Below, in pieces: positions 63,114 through 64,000 of a stretch of 64,000 nucleotides of DNA. Under the pieces are notes generated by a model. That model had not been told where the DNA came from and ran no database searches. It saw nothing but the letters and a program-made list of their open reading frames with translations. The stretch comes from Clytia hemisphaerica (Eukaryota; Cnidaria; Hydrozoa; Leptothecata; Clytiidae), in NCBI GenBank assembly GCA_902728285.1, contig CACVBU010000682.1, positions 1,101,005-1,165,004 of the forward strand, in the 5' to 3' direction. Position numbers and translations under genes: made by a program. Position 1 is the first letter of the stretch. Every line of letters starts with the position of its first letter.

Positions 63114-63752
63114 CCAGGGGATGTCAATCGAAAAATTCGATTGTCGAATCGATCGAAGTCAATCGAAGTCGATTGAAGTGATTGGTCGAATCAATCGAAG
63201 TCGGTCGAAGTGATTACATTTATGATTACATTACTTTATGATCGACTTCGATTGACTTCGATGGACTTCGATTTGCTTGTCGTTACCGTCGTAACTTGCT
63301 TGCGGCAAATAATTTCACCCACCTTGTGTCTCCTTTGTGCCTTAAGGTCGGTCTCCACTTGCGCGCTGCGATAGCTCTTCCTTGAGCAAAGCTTCCACGC
63401 CATGGGTCATAAGAAAAATGAAGCAATTCCATTGGCGTGATCTGACGTAACGATCACTCGCTTGAAAAGCAAGCACGATCAATTTCTCAAAGCAAAAAGT
63501 TGCGATCGCAGCGTGCGCTAGTGGAGACCGACCTTTAGGCTTGAAAGAAAATATAAATCGAAGTTGATCGAAGTCAATCGATGTCGATCAAAGTCAATCG
63601 TAGTCGATCGAAGATTTACATTTTTTTAAAGGTTTGATCGACTTCGATCGATTCGACAATCACTTCGATTGACTTTAATTGATTCGACCAATCACTTGTA
63701 TCGACTTGTATCGACTTCGATTGCTTTGATCGCTTCGATTGACATCCCCTGG
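63114..63752. mobile_element. TIR element built of GATTGACTTCGAT repeats
   Basis: Ends CCAGGGGATGTCAATCG and CGATTGACATCCCCTGG; flanks share TTTAAT. The arms are arrays of ATCGAAGTCAATCGAAGTCG. A further element is nested inside. Confidence 0.75.
63345..63534. mobile_element. Nested MITE with TTA target
   Basis: Ends AGGTCGGTCTCCACT and AGTGGAGACCGACCT, flanked by TTA (63342-63344, 63535-63537). 190 bp, inside 63114-63752. Confidence 0.8.
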
Positions 63753-64000
63753 TTTAATCAAAAATTAAGCTAATCGGCCGCTAATCCACCCAGGATTGCA
63801 CGATTGTTTGAGAAATTTCGAAAATTCAGGTTTTTGGTATAGGAAAATGAAAAAAAGGTTCCAGTTTTAGCTACCGACCGACCGACCGACCGACCGACTG
63901 ACCCATTTTTCAAAGCTTCTAGGACACGAACCAAACAATCAACATCAATTGGGCCTGATCCTGGCTAAATATTTAAAAGGATTTCTAAACCGTTTTATAA

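Larger units (their letters stand above)
62309..63965. repeat. Outer inverted repeats enclosing nested palindromes
   Basis: GGTTCGTGTCCT-containing arms at 62309-62342 and 63921-63965 face each other. A GACC/CCGA microsatellite lies at 63874-63899. Between them are a CCCGGTTGTTC-type element (from about 62691, with GAACAACCG near 63070) and the two nested elements below. Confidence 0.5.

Overview
The window is nuclear DNA from an invertebrate animal. It is AT-rich, its genes are split by many GT-AG introns, and it is dense in transposable elements. Two conserved animal genes identify it as metazoan. The phylum cannot be read from the sequence alone; the TE mix (BEL/Pao, Helitrons, many short inverted-repeat elements) fits a cnidarian, sponge, tunicate or similar genome.

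Layout. (1) 1-3914, plus strand: the last six recognisable coding exons of the vesicle-tethering factor USO1/p115, ending in its acidic tail. Its 3' side is a 31-bp tandem array. (2) 4.4-9.8 kb: gene-poor spacer between two convergent genes. It holds a TTAA-flanked element with a nested MITE, a three-level nest (a TIR transposon inside a Helitron inside a MITE), tandem repeats and a tRNA-derived SINE-like element. (3) 9918-61210, minus strand: one 51-kb gene for a CAMSAP/Patronin microtubule minus-end-binding protein. I could chain 22 coding exons with matching splice phases (9,489 nt, 3,162 codons plus stop). They run from an N-terminal CAMSAP CH domain, through coiled coils and a 4.1-kb central exon, to a C-terminal CKK domain. 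(4) Inside its introns sit: a BEL/Pao LTR retrotransposon (11218-19104, 5-bp TSD) in the intron splitting the CKK domain; a frameshifted Helitron-type Rep/helicase element (about 39.6-47.2 kb) whose first ORF is a ubiquitin-specific-protease-like protein; a 160-bp satellite; a two-exon plus-strand coding unit with a coiled coil and an RGG tail (48107-48916); and many TIR/foldback elements. (5) 61.2-64 kb: 5' flank or 5' intron of CAMSAP, made mostly of nested palindromic repeats.

The CAMSAP reading frame is unbroken over 9.5 kb of coding DNA. The frameshifts in the BEL and Helitron elements are therefore more likely real decay, or repeat-specific assembly error, than a general indel error rate. 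The points I consider most worth following are the USP-like protease linked to a Helitron, the giant repeat-bearing CAMSAP exon, and the nested insertion whose empty site survives elsewhere in the same window.
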